Positions 1-7,610 of a stretch of 64,000 bases of DNA are shown here, piece after piece. Below the pieces are notes generated by a model. It was not told the origin of the DNA. It worked only from the letters and a program-made list of their open reading frames with translations, and did no database searches. This stretch comes from CAWKAV01 sp963847735 (GTDB lineage Bacteria > Desulfobacterota > Desulfuromonadia > Desulfuromonadales > BM103): NCBI GenBank assembly GCA_963847735.1, contig CAWKAV010000003.1, forward strand, positions 248,001 through 312,000, in the 5' to 3' direction. The translations under genes were made by a program, and so were the position numbers. Positions within the stretch are counted from its first letter, which is position 1. Each line of letters begins with the position of its first letter.

Positions 1-2
1 AA

Positions 3-413
3 GAGCATCCGTCAAGAGGGGCCCAATACCTGATGAACCAGGAAGGCATCCCGAGACTTGCCGTTTTCAGTGCCTATGAGCACCACATGCGATACGACCT
101 GGCCGGCTATCCGAAAGCCCCCGCCGATTGGCAACTGAACATCTGCAGCCAGATGACCATGATATCCGATACCTTCGATGCCTTGAGAACCCGCCGGGCC
201 TATAAGGGTGCCTGGGATTTTTCCAAGGTCAGCGGCTTGATGTTGCGTTTGTCAGGAGCCCAACTTAACCCTGACTTGACTTTCAACTTTCTGAAAATGC
301 TCGCTCAAATGGGCGAGGATATTGAAAGCTTCGGCGACAACCCGGAGGAATTTGGGGTTATGGAAGACATCATTGGTTGCTCATGCTCTCTGGAAAATCC
401 ACGTTGCGGCTAA
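3..413 (+). CDS. HD-GYP-type phosphohydrolase, 3' fragment
   Basis: The reading frame is open from the window edge, so the N-terminus is missing. The visible part has the second half of an HD-GYP domain: an HPxxGA stretch at the very start, then AYEHHMRYDLAGYP (the HHxRxDxxGYP signature), then DTFDALRTRRAYK, which matches the segment after the GYP motif. Family members are metal-dependent hydrolases, often cyclic di-GMP phosphodiesterases. The HDxxD metal motif lies upstream of the window, so activity cannot be judged. The last 15 or so residues are Cys-rich and unlike the family, so the C-terminus may be altered by an indel. Confidence 0.72.
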   Translation, partial: EHPSRGAQYLMNQEGIPRLAVFSAYEHHMRYDLAGYPKAPADWQLNICSQMTMISDTFDALRTRRAYKGAWDFSKVSGLMLRLSGAQLNPDLTFNFLKMLAQMGEDIESFGDNPEEFGVMEDIIGCSCSLENPRCG

Positions 414-533
414 TTCAATAAGGCTGTCAAAAGGGAGCGGAGACTCGAAAGCCAGTGTCGCGAGTTCCATGGGACCTCTAAGAGGGCTGTTCTGGCTGGA
501 TGGGGTTCAGGGGAAGAAGAAGGCTGGAGGCAA

Positions 534-565
534 CAAAAAGGGACCTGCAAATTAATGCAAGTCCC
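534..565 (-). terminator. Rho-independent terminator of the initiator tRNA
   Basis: A 10-bp stem (540-549 with 556-565, one G-T wobble) and 6-nt loop are followed on the minus strand by a run of five T. It lies 10 bases beyond the CCA end of the tRNA, as expected for a single-gene tRNA transcript. Confidence 0.75.
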
Positions 566-575
566 TGAATTTCTT

Positions 576-652
<77 letters not shown>

Positions 653-783
653 ACAAGAGCGCCAAACTACCGGAAGCCCTCTGGGTTGTCAACCTTTTCT
701 TCTTTTTCTCCGCCGACTCAGACGCACTGCCTTGCCGGTTGACTTCTTTTGGAGTATAACCACTGCAACTGAAAGCGAGTGCC

Positions 784-1813
784 ATGACCACAACAATTAG
801 CCTGGAACAAGCGTTGGCCCTGCGCGAAAAAGGTGCCCTGCTGGTTGATGCACGCAGCCCGGACGAGTTCGCAGAGGCGACCATCCCCGGGGCGATCAAC
901 GTGCCGATCCTCGATAATGCCGAGCGGGCCGAGGTGGGAACCCTTTACAAGCAGGTTGGCAGGAAGCAGGCCCGGCGGCGTGGTGTTGAACTGGTCGCAC
1001 CGAAAATACCCGTCATGCTTGAGCAGGTAGCCAGTCGACAGGCTGAGACAGCCCAACCGGTCATCGTCTTCTGCTGGCGGGGAGGAATGCGCAGTCTCGC
1101 CTTGACACAGTTTCTTGAGCTCGCCGGGATTCCGGCCCGGCAGTTGTCGGGAGGGCATAAAGTCTTTCGCCGGCATGTGCTGGATTATTTTGAACATGGA
1201 CAGTGGGCGCCGCTTGCTGGTCTTCCGTGGCCTGACCGGTGTGGGCAAGACCCATTACCTGCATCGCCTGGCGGAGCAGGGATATCCTGTCCTTGATCTG
1301 GAGGCTTTGGCCAACCACCGTGGCAGCGCGTTCGGCAACCTTGGCTTGCCGCCGCAACCGAATCAGAAGATGTTCGAAGCGTTGTTGTGGGATGAACTAC
1401 GCAAGATTCCCGAGCGATGGATATGCTCTGGCAGAAGGGGAGAGTCGGCATATCGGCCGGGTTGCGTCTGCCGGTCAGGGTCTACCAGGCCCTGCAGGTC
1501 GAAACGTCAATCTGGATGAAGCGTCTGCCTGGAAACAAGGGTCAGAAATATTCTCGCTGATTACCCTGCGCTCGATCGGCTCAAGGAGGGTTTTATCCAA
1601 CCGATCCGTGCTCTCAAGGACAAACTCGGCAAAGAGACGATGAATCGCTACCTGCAGTTGCTGGAGGATGGCCGCTGGTCCGACCTGGTCAGAGAGTTGA
1701 TGGTCAATTACTATGATCCGCTTTATCGGCACACGCTGCCGGAGAGACGCATTGAACTTGACCTGGAGCCGGAAGATACGGCTCTGATAGCGCATCCAGG
1801 CGGCTATTGCTGA
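784..1813 (+). CDS. mnmH: tRNA 2-selenouridine synthase MnmH (frameshifted in this sequence)
   Basis: MnmH converts 2-thiouridine at the wobble position of certain tRNAs to 2-selenouridine, using selenophosphate. The N-terminal rhodanese domain runs to about residue 140 and contains the active-site loop VIVFCWRGGMRS with its catalytic Cys. It is followed by a P-loop domain with GLTGVGKT (near 1230). The frame then breaks several times (around 1200, 1420 and 1530), but the family C-terminus continues in other frames to a stop at 1811-1813 (LADYPALDRLKEGFIQP, ELMVNYYDPLY). Total span fits the usual 340-370 residues. The breaks are most likely sequencing indels. Presence of mnmH implies that the organism makes selenophosphate (selD), which is not in this window. 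Confidence 0.9.
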
Positions 1814-1907
1814 AGTGGCGGGAGAATTTGCGGCTGCTCGGCAAGCCCTTTACTGAGAGATCGCCGGACTGATAAAGTGATTCAAGAATCTTGACCGGAC
1901 AGGATTT

Positions 1908-2081
1908 ATGAAATCATCAATTGATGCCAAAACCGTGAACTCACTCTGCTTCAAGTGTCTGCGCTCGTGCAAGCAGCCGGCGATCAACCTGCTGATTGAG
2001 TGTCCGCGCTACTTTCCTTTGCCGTTCAAGGTTGATAAACATCGCTTTGATCAATTGAGTTTGTTTGATAAGGAGGATTAG
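1908..2081 (+). CDS. small Cys-rich protein, 57 aa, unknown function
   Basis: ATG follows an AGGA box by a few bases. The product has a cysteine pattern LCFKCLRSCKQP and then IECPRY, giving four Cys in about 25 residues (CxxC plus two more), compatible with a zinc or Fe-S site. It is basic in the middle and acidic at the C-terminus. It lies 94 bp after mnmH and is followed by a hairpin with a T-run, so it could be the last gene of that transcript. I do not recognise the family. Coding status rests on the ribosome binding site, Cys spacing and terminator position. Confidence 0.5.
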   Translation: MKSSIDAKTVNSLCFKCLRSCKQPAINLLIECPRYFPLPFKVDKHRFDQLSLFDKED

Positions 2082-2109
2082 GGTGGGAGTTTTGGATGTG
2101 TTGATTTCC

Positions 2110-2141
2110 GGGCAGCAGATTGCGAATCTGTTGCCCGTTTC
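2110..2141 (+). terminator. hairpin terminator, outer arm of the inverted duplication
   Basis: GGGCAGCAGATT pairs with AATCTGTTGCCC around a GCG loop (12 bp, one wobble), followed by GTTTCTT. It lies 28 bases after the stop of the small Cys-rich gene. A near-copy in inverse orientation lies at 2714-2744, just past the end of metX, so both may end transcripts. Confidence 0.55.
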
Positions 2142-2744
2142 TTATTTATGACTCCCTGCTGAAACACCATCAACCTTCAAAGGGAAAAACCGCGGGTCGC
2201 GTCCCGCAGACGCCTTACTCTTTTGCTGGCCCAAAAGAGTAAGCAGAAAAGGGCCTTGCGCTACGCTTGGCATGTGTTGGCGCGGATTTGGTGTTTTTTA
2301 TAGAGGGCACGTCTTGATAACTAATGCAGTGCTTCGTTGCAGACAATGGCGCGGGCCCGATTATTTCTCGGGCCCGTTCCGGTTGTCTTAACGGTGTTAT
2401 CCTTCAATGTCTGTTGTTTGCCAAAGATTCAGGAAACCGTAAACAACATAAATCCTTGCTTGCCTTACGAGTTGCGTAACAAAGAAGGGGCCCGAAAAAA
2501 GATCGGGCCCCCGTCATTGGCTTCCACGCAGAACCGCATTAAATCACCAAAGAACACAACACAACAAAACACAAAGGTGGGCAAACACATGCCCTCCGCA
2601 GGAGAATAAGCCATTTTTTGCATACTTTTTTTTGGCGCCTGCAAAAAAAGTATGGTGGCGGGCGGGACGCAACCCGCCGGTTTTGTCTTTAACGTTAATA
2701 CTTATCAAACAGAACGGGCAGCAGATTCGCAATCTGCTACCCGT
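2110..2744. repeat. inverted duplication of a 260-bp hairpin-rich element in a gene-free gap
   Basis: Two diverged copies face each other: 2110-2376 (plus sense) and 2744-2487 (minus sense), with a 110-bp spacer. Read outside-in, each has the same parts in the same order: (1) a GGGCAGCAGATT hairpin; (2) a GCGGG...CCCGC hairpin (2192-2208; 2661-2677); (3) an inverted repeat of TTACTCTTTT/AAAAGAGTAA type (2215-2242) or ATACTTTTTTT/AAAAAAAGTAT type (2622-2653); (4) a CATGTGTT(G/T)GC box; (5) a CGGGCCCGA...TCGGGCCCG hairpin (2352-2376; 2487-2511). No protein is supported in it. It looks like a dispersed structured repeat inserted twice or duplicated head to head. Confidence 0.75.
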
Positions 2745-2769
2745 TCTCGTTTTTATGAACCTGCAACTT

Positions 2770-3886
2770 TTAACCGTCCGCCAATCGATCAAGAAAATCC
2801 ACAATCTTCGGCGTAAACTTCTCCGGTTCCACCAGGAACGAATCATGCCCATAATCTGAATCAATCAGGTGATATTCCACCGGCTTGCCCTGCTTGTGCA
2901 GGAGCTGGATCACTTCTTCGGTCTGGTAGGGCGGATAGAGCCAATCTGAAGTAAAGGCAAACCAGAGAGACGGACAGATCAAGACTTCTCAGCGCCTCTT
3001 CCAGCCCTTCGAAACCCCAGGCGACATCGTAGAGATCGAGGGCTTTTGCGAGATAGAGAAAGCTGTTGGTGTCAAAACGGTTTACGAAGCTGCGGCCGTT
3101 ATAATCCAGGTACCTCTCTATCTCAAACTGTCCGAAAAAATCAAACTGGCCATCCCGGGCGGAAAATCTGCGCCCGAACTTGAGGTTCATCGATGGATCA
3201 GAGAGGAACGAAATATGACCGACGGCGCGAGCCAGGGCCAGACCGTCTGCCGGTGGATGCTCCGGCCGGTAGTTGCCTTTGCGCCACATCGGATCATTGT
3301 AGATGGCCTGGCGGGCCAGTGCATTCAATGCAATGGCCATTGGAGAAGGTCGGCCGGTGCCGGCGATCGGGATGATAGAGCGGACCCGCTGCGGGTAGTG
3401 GATTCCCCACTCAAGAGCCTGCATGGCTCCCATGCTGCCACCGATGATGGTGACCAGCTGCTTGATTGCCAGATGATCCAGCAGACGGACCTGGGCACGA
3501 ACCATGTCGCGGACCATGATCACCGGGAACTGCAGGTTATAGGGCTTGCCGGTTCTGGGATTGGTGCTGGTCGGCCCGGTTGAACCGAAACAGGAGCCGA
3601 TGACGTTCGAACAGATCACGCAATAACGATCAGTGTCGAGCACCTTGCCGGGGCCGATCATGTCGTCCCACCAGCCCGGCTTGCGATCTTCAGAACTGTG
3701 GCGACCGGCTGCATGGGCGTCTCCGGTCCATGCATGGGCGACCAGAACAGCGTTGCTGCTGTCTTCGTTCAGCTTGCCGTAGGTCTCATAGGCAAGCGTC
3801 AGTGGACCGAGCAACCGGCCGCTTTCCAACTGCAGCTCTGCATCGAAGGTGACATATTCAGTTTTAACGAGGCCCAACTCGGTCAT
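2770..3886 (-). CDS. metX: homoserine O-acetyltransferase MetX
   Basis: MetX transfers acetyl from acetyl-CoA to homoserine, the first committed step of methionine synthesis. It is an alpha/beta hydrolase; the nucleophile elbow GGSMGAMQALEW holds the catalytic Ser, and the late Asp and His appear in FTSDWLYPP and DYGHDSFL. The HAWTGDAHA stretch and NVIGSCFGSTGP are family signatures. Start ATG at 3886 (MTELGLV) gives the normal length of about 370 residues. One frameshift near 2975 (after EALRS) splits the C-terminal 70 residues into another frame. The gene is preceded by a SAM-I riboswitch, so it should be shut off when S-adenosylmethionine is high. Confidence 0.94.
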
Positions 3887-3910
3887 GTTATGGATACATC
3901 CCGGGGCAAT

Positions 3911-3944
3911 AAAAAAGCCCCCTCCCGATAAATGAGAAGGGGCC
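3911..3944 (-). terminator. attenuator terminator of the metX riboswitch
   Basis: On the minus strand, GGCCCCTTCTC pairs with GGGAGGGGGC around an A/T-rich loop and is followed by TTTTTTATT. It sits between the SAM aptamer (ending at 3981) and the metX start (3886), the place expected for the expression platform. Confidence 0.85.
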
Positions 3945-3980
3945 AGCAGATACATTACAGTGTCGGTATCGCGGGCTCCG

Positions 3981-4110
3981 TCCTCATCTTCCCCACCGAC
4001 GTTCTGTCAGTGAGTTGGATTTAGCACCTGTCACCCACATTGGCCTTGGCGGCGGAGGGCCGGTTGCTGTGGCTTCAAAGGGCCGATCCCTCCACCACTC
4101 TTGATAAAGA
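3981..4110 (-). promoter_or_regulatory. SAM-I (S-box) riboswitch aptamer
   Basis: The minus strand carries the S-box core in order: TATCAAGAGTGGTGGAGGGA, then GGCCCTTTGAAGCC, CAGCAACC, and GGTGCTAAATCC. P1 closes TCTTTATC (4110-4103) with GATGAGGA (3988-3981) through Watson-Crick and G-U pairs. SAM binding is expected to let the downstream terminator form and stop transcription before metX. Confidence 0.93.
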
Positions 4111-4130
4111 CGTGTTGCTATGTTGGCGAA

Positions 4131-4159
4131 ACTCTAACGAAAACTGTTTGCTTTGTCAA
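4131..4159 (-). promoter_or_regulatory. sigma-70-type promoter of the metX leader
   Basis: The -35 box is TTGACA (4159-4154), the spacer is 17 bp, and the -10 box is TAGAGT (4136-4131). Transcription would start about 15 bases before the SAM-I aptamer. Confidence 0.7.
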
Positions 4160-4191
4160 ACGGTTTGCAGTTCCTCTTCTCCGGTGATCGG

Positions 4192-6555
4192 TCAGGATTT
4201 GAAAGAACCGATCTCCTTCTCCAGGACTTCGGCCTGTTCCGCCAGCTTTTCAACCACCTTATCCAGTTCTGCGGTACGGGTCGCGTTGCTCTCGGCGACT
4301 TTGCGAACAGCAGAAACGGCGGCGACCACCTGTTGGCTGCGGAGTGACTGGTCTTTGGATGCCTGATCGATCTGCTGCATCATGTTGCGAATGTTTTCCA
4401 TACTCGCGCTGATCTGATGGCTGCCTTTGGCTTGTTCTCCAGTGCTGAGTTTGACCTGGGAAGAAATGTCCTTCATCATTTCCGCCGCCTTGGCCAGTTG
4501 CTGGATGCCATCCGACTGCTGTTTTACAGCTGAGGATATCTGCTGCAGCATGTTGGCAACCTGGTTGACTGCCTCAGTAATCTGTTGGCTGCCGCGCGAC
4601 TGCTCCTGGGTGGCTCGCACGATGCTCTTGACCTGCTCGGCGGAACGGAGGGAACTCTCGGTGAGCTTGTTGAGGGCCACTTCGGCAACTTTTGAGCGCT
4701 CGGCTTCCTCATGAACCCGTTCGCTGCCAACCTGCATGGCTTTAACTGCTTCAACGGTTCCGGTCTGCAAACGGCGGATGATCGCGGAAATCTCCTGGGT
4801 CGACATGGCAGTGCGTTCAGCCAGTTCACGAATTTCATCGGCAACCACCGCAAATCCCTTGCCATGTTCGCCGGCCTGTGCGGCGATGATTGATGCGTTC
4901 AGCGAAAGCAGGCGAGTCTGGTCGGCAACATCGTCAATAACGGTCAGGATCGTGCCGATTTCACCAGATTGCTTGCCAAGATCCTCAATCGCGCGACTGG
5001 CATCTTCGACGGTTGCTCGGATTGCCTGGATGCCGGCAATTGTTTCGGCCACAGCGGTCTTGCCCATCTCGGCATCGCGGCTGGCTTGCTCGGAGAGTTC
5101 ATTGGTATGCTGTGCAGTTTCCTCAACCTCCTTGATCGAAGCATCCATCTCGGTGATTGATGACGCTGTGACTTCGGTTGAGGAGGAAAGGTTGTCGAGA
5201 TTGTCGGCGACTTGCTGGCTGGACACCGACATTTCGGTGATCGAACTGGAGACTTCTTCAATTGTGCTGAAGAGACGATCAACCTGGGAAACAATTTCTT
5301 CGATGGTTGCCCCGAGTTCCAAAGTCGCTGATGATGATATTTCCACGGCTTCAAGCAGGGCGCTGATGCTGTTGCTGACTTCAATTGTTGATTCGTCAAT
5401 GCCCTGAATTGCCATGAAGGAGTCTTCCAGAGCGGCCGCTTGATTGACTGTCCCGCTGCTGACATCCTGAGAGGTGTGACGAATCTTTTCCGTGGCGGTA
5501 AAGATGTCGCTGGCTGCAGAGCGGATGCGCAGCACCATTTCGCGCAGGCGTGCCACAAAACGGTTGAAGTTCTCTGCCAGCTCACCGACTTCATCGTTGC
5601 TGCTGATCTTGAGGGTCCGGGTCAGATCTGCTTCTCCCTGCGAGATATCCTTAAGGTTGCCAACAACTTCCAGGAGCGGTTGAGTCAGCGTTCTGGAAAA
5701 AAGCAGGGCTGCAATCAGAACAATGGCAATAACGGCAATAATCAGGATAATCATCAAGTTGCGCAGCGATTGCTGTGCCTTTATTGCGCTGCCGAGATCT
5801 TGTGCAATCACAAGTTGGAAAGGGGTTCCTGCCAGATTGCGCATGATCGGCAGGTATTTTTCACCACCGAGCAGTATTTCCGTGTCCTGTTCAGTAAGTT
5901 TCATGCCTCGGAAGTCAGGGTGAGAGGCTCCAACCACTCCACCCTTGCCTACGAAGGCAACTTCGACCCCTCCCATCTCTTTGATGTGGCCGGCAAATTC
6001 ATCATTAAGCAGGTTGGCGCCTGCCAAAAAGCCTACAAGGTTGTCCTGAAGTTTGATGGGCGAAACGACGAGAATGGACAGGTTGCCGAGGTAGTTTGCC
6101 ACGCTGGTTTTGATCTCGCCGTTTTCCCGGGCGGCGGCAATGAGTCGAATGACAGCTTCATCGTCCTCAGTCATTCGTAAGCCGTCAGTAAAGACTCTTA
6201 CGAGAGAGGTGCCCTCCTTGTCAAAAGTCTCAAGGATATCCATGCCGTATTTCTGGTGCACTCCCCCCAACAGCTCACGCAGCTGCTCAGCATCCTGAGT
6301 CAACGATGCATAGTAAAGGGCGTTGACTATATCGGAAGAGTTGCTCAGCAGCCGCAGATAGTTGGATATTTCCTGTTGGCTGGCGATGGTGCTGCGCTCA
6401 ACGAAATTGCTCGATTTCTCGGCGAACTGCACCATGCTGTCGCGGATCTGATCCTTGGTGAAATTTGAGAGAAAGATCAGACTGCCCAGCAGGGGGACTA
6501 CTGCAACCAGCAGCAGAACCAGGAGGGTTTTTCCACGAAGCTTCATGTTTAACAT
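4192..6555 (-). CDS. methyl-accepting chemotaxis protein
   Basis: This 787-residue transmembrane chemoreceptor is intact. TM1 is at about residues 8-30 (LLVLLLVAVVPLLGSLIFL), followed by a periplasmic sensing region of about 230 residues of single- or double-Cache type. TM2 is at about 268-290 (MIILIIAVIAIVLIAALLF). A HAMP domain follows, then a long coiled-coil signalling domain with the hairpin tip GKGFAVVADEIRELAERTAMSTQEIS, which binds CheA/CheW. The ligand cannot be read from sequence. It is the last gene of a minus-strand run after a binding protein, porin and decaheme cytochrome, 54 bp from the binding-protein gene, which suggests co-transcription and possible taxis to an electron acceptor. 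Confidence 0.96.
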   Translation of the reverse strand: MLNMKLRGKTLLVLLLVAVVPLLGSLIFLSNFTKDQIRDSMVQFAEKSSNFVERSTIASQQEISNYLRLLSNSSDIVNALYYASLTQDAEQLRELLGGVHQKYGMDILETFDKEGTSLVRVFTDGLRMTEDDEAVIRLIAAARENGEIKTSVANYLGNLSILVVSPIKLQDNLVGFLAGANLLNDEFAGHIKEMGGVEVAFVGKGGVVGASHPDFRGMKLTEQDTEILLGGEKYLPIMRNLAGTPFQLVIAQDLGSAIKAQQSLRNLMIILIIAVIAIVLIAALLFSRTLTQPLLEVVGNLKDISQGEADLTRTLKISSNDEVGELAENFNRFVARLREMVLRIRSAASDIFTATEKIRHTSQDVSSGTVNQAAALEDSFMAIQGIDESTIEVSNSISALLEAVEISSSATLELGATIEEIVSQVDRLFSTIEEVSSSITEMSVSSQQVADNLDNLSSSTEVTASSITEMDASIKEVEETAQHTNELSEQASRDAEMGKTAVAETIAGIQAIRATVEDASRAIEDLGKQSGEIGTILTVIDDVADQTRLLSLNASIIAAQAGEHGKGFAVVADEIRELAERTAMSTQEISAIIRRLQTGTVEAVKAMQVGSERVHEEAERSKVAEVALNKLTESSLRSAEQVKSIVRATQEQSRGSQQITEAVNQVANMLQQISSAVKQQSDGIQQLAKAAEMMKDISSQVKLSTGEQAKGSHQISASMENIRNMMQQIDQASKDQSLRSQQVVAAVSAVRKVAESNATRTAELDKVVEKLAEQAEVLEKEIGSFKS

Positions 6556-6609
6556 ATGATTATCCCGGGTAGAGAGTGGGTTGCAGAGAAAACGGTTCTC
6601 GGTCGCATA

Positions 6610-7605
6610 CTACATGAGTTTTGCCTTGGCCGCCACTGCCGGGGGAACGGTCAGCCCTAAACGGGTCGCAGTCTGATAGTTGATATTAAGCGATATCTTC
6701 TTGGCTTCCCTGACCGGCAGGATGTGCACTTTCTGCCCTTGCAGAACTTGCAGGGCATGAACCGCGATCAGTTTGCCCTGCTCTTCAGGGTCGGCCTCTA
6801 TGCCGATCAGTGCTCCGGCTTCAACCAGTCCGGGGGTTTGTGAAAAGATGATGCACTTGCCGGTTTTGGTCGAGGCAACAATATTTCTTGCCGCCAGGCC
6901 AACCTCAACGCTGTCAGACAAGAACAATGCGTCAGCTCCGGCTGCCAGCTTGTCGCCGAGCGTCCTGGCTTCATCCGGATTGCGAACGCTCTCGGCGTTG
7001 ACGCTAAAGCCAAGACTCTTGCCTATTCCTTTGAGCTCAGCCAGTTGTTGCTCCGAACCTTTGTCCCCTTTGGTGTAGAGCACCCCGACGCTCTGAACCG
7101 GTTTGATTGCCACCAGACTGTCGACCAGCAGTCCCATGTCAGTTTTACTGGTTACACCGCTGGCGTCAGCGCCGGGAGCCGCCAGGGTCTTTACCACCCC
7201 CAGGGCGACCGGGTCATAAACGCTGGCAAACAACAGGGGTGTCCCCTTCAGTTCTTCCTGCGCTACTGCCGTCGCCTGGGAACCGTAAGTGACGATCAAC
7301 GCTGCCCCCGCTGCCTCTGCACGGCGCAGGCTGTTGATCAGCGACATCTTGTCTGCGTTGGGGTTTTGCTTGAAAATCTTCAGTTTGTCTTCGCCGAAGC
7401 CGCCAGCTTGCAGCACTTTGATCATGGCCTCGTTGCTCTGCTGATATTGGGGCAGATCGGCGGTGACGATAACTGCCAGAATCTGTCCGGCCGCTACCGG
7501 GCGTGGCGAAGCCAGATCCGTTGCCAGAAAGCCGCCAATGAGCAGGCTTGCTACAGTCAGTCGCGATAAAGCCCGCAACGGAAAAAACGCAAGAAAAGTT
7601 TTCAT
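6610..7605 (-). CDS. ABC transporter substrate-binding protein (PF04392/TrpX-like)
   Basis: The product is a secreted protein of about 331 residues with an N-terminal signal peptide (hydrophobic stretch ending near VAAGQ). The fold family is the ABC_sub_bind group (two-lobe periplasmic binding proteins). Marker segments are IFKQNPNADKMSLINSL, IVTYGSQAT, PLLFASVYDPVALG, GVLYTKGDKGSEQQL and ADALFLSDSVEVG. No permease or ATPase gene accompanies it, so it may serve the chemoreceptor encoded next (54 bp downstream) as a periplasmic receptor rather than a transporter. That is inference. Start ATG at 7605 lies 6 bp after the porin stop; a GTG 12 bp upstream would overlap the porin gene. Confidence 0.88.
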   Translation of the reverse strand: MKTFLAFFPLRALSRLTVASLLIGGFLATDLASPRPVAAGQILAVIVTADLPQYQQSNEAMIKVLQAGGFGEDKLKIFKQNPNADKMSLINSLRRAEAAGAALIVTYGSQATAVAQEELKGTPLLFASVYDPVALGVVKTLAAPGADASGVTSKTDMGLLVDSLVAIKPVQSVGVLYTKGDKGSEQQLAELKGIGKSLGFSVNAESVRNPDEARTLGDKLAAGADALFLSDSVEVGLAARNIVASTKTGKCIIFSQTPGLVEAGALIGIEADPEEQGKLIAVHALQVLQGQKVHILPVREAKKISLNINYQTATRLGLTVPPAVAAKAKLM

Positions 7606-7610
7606 AGGCA

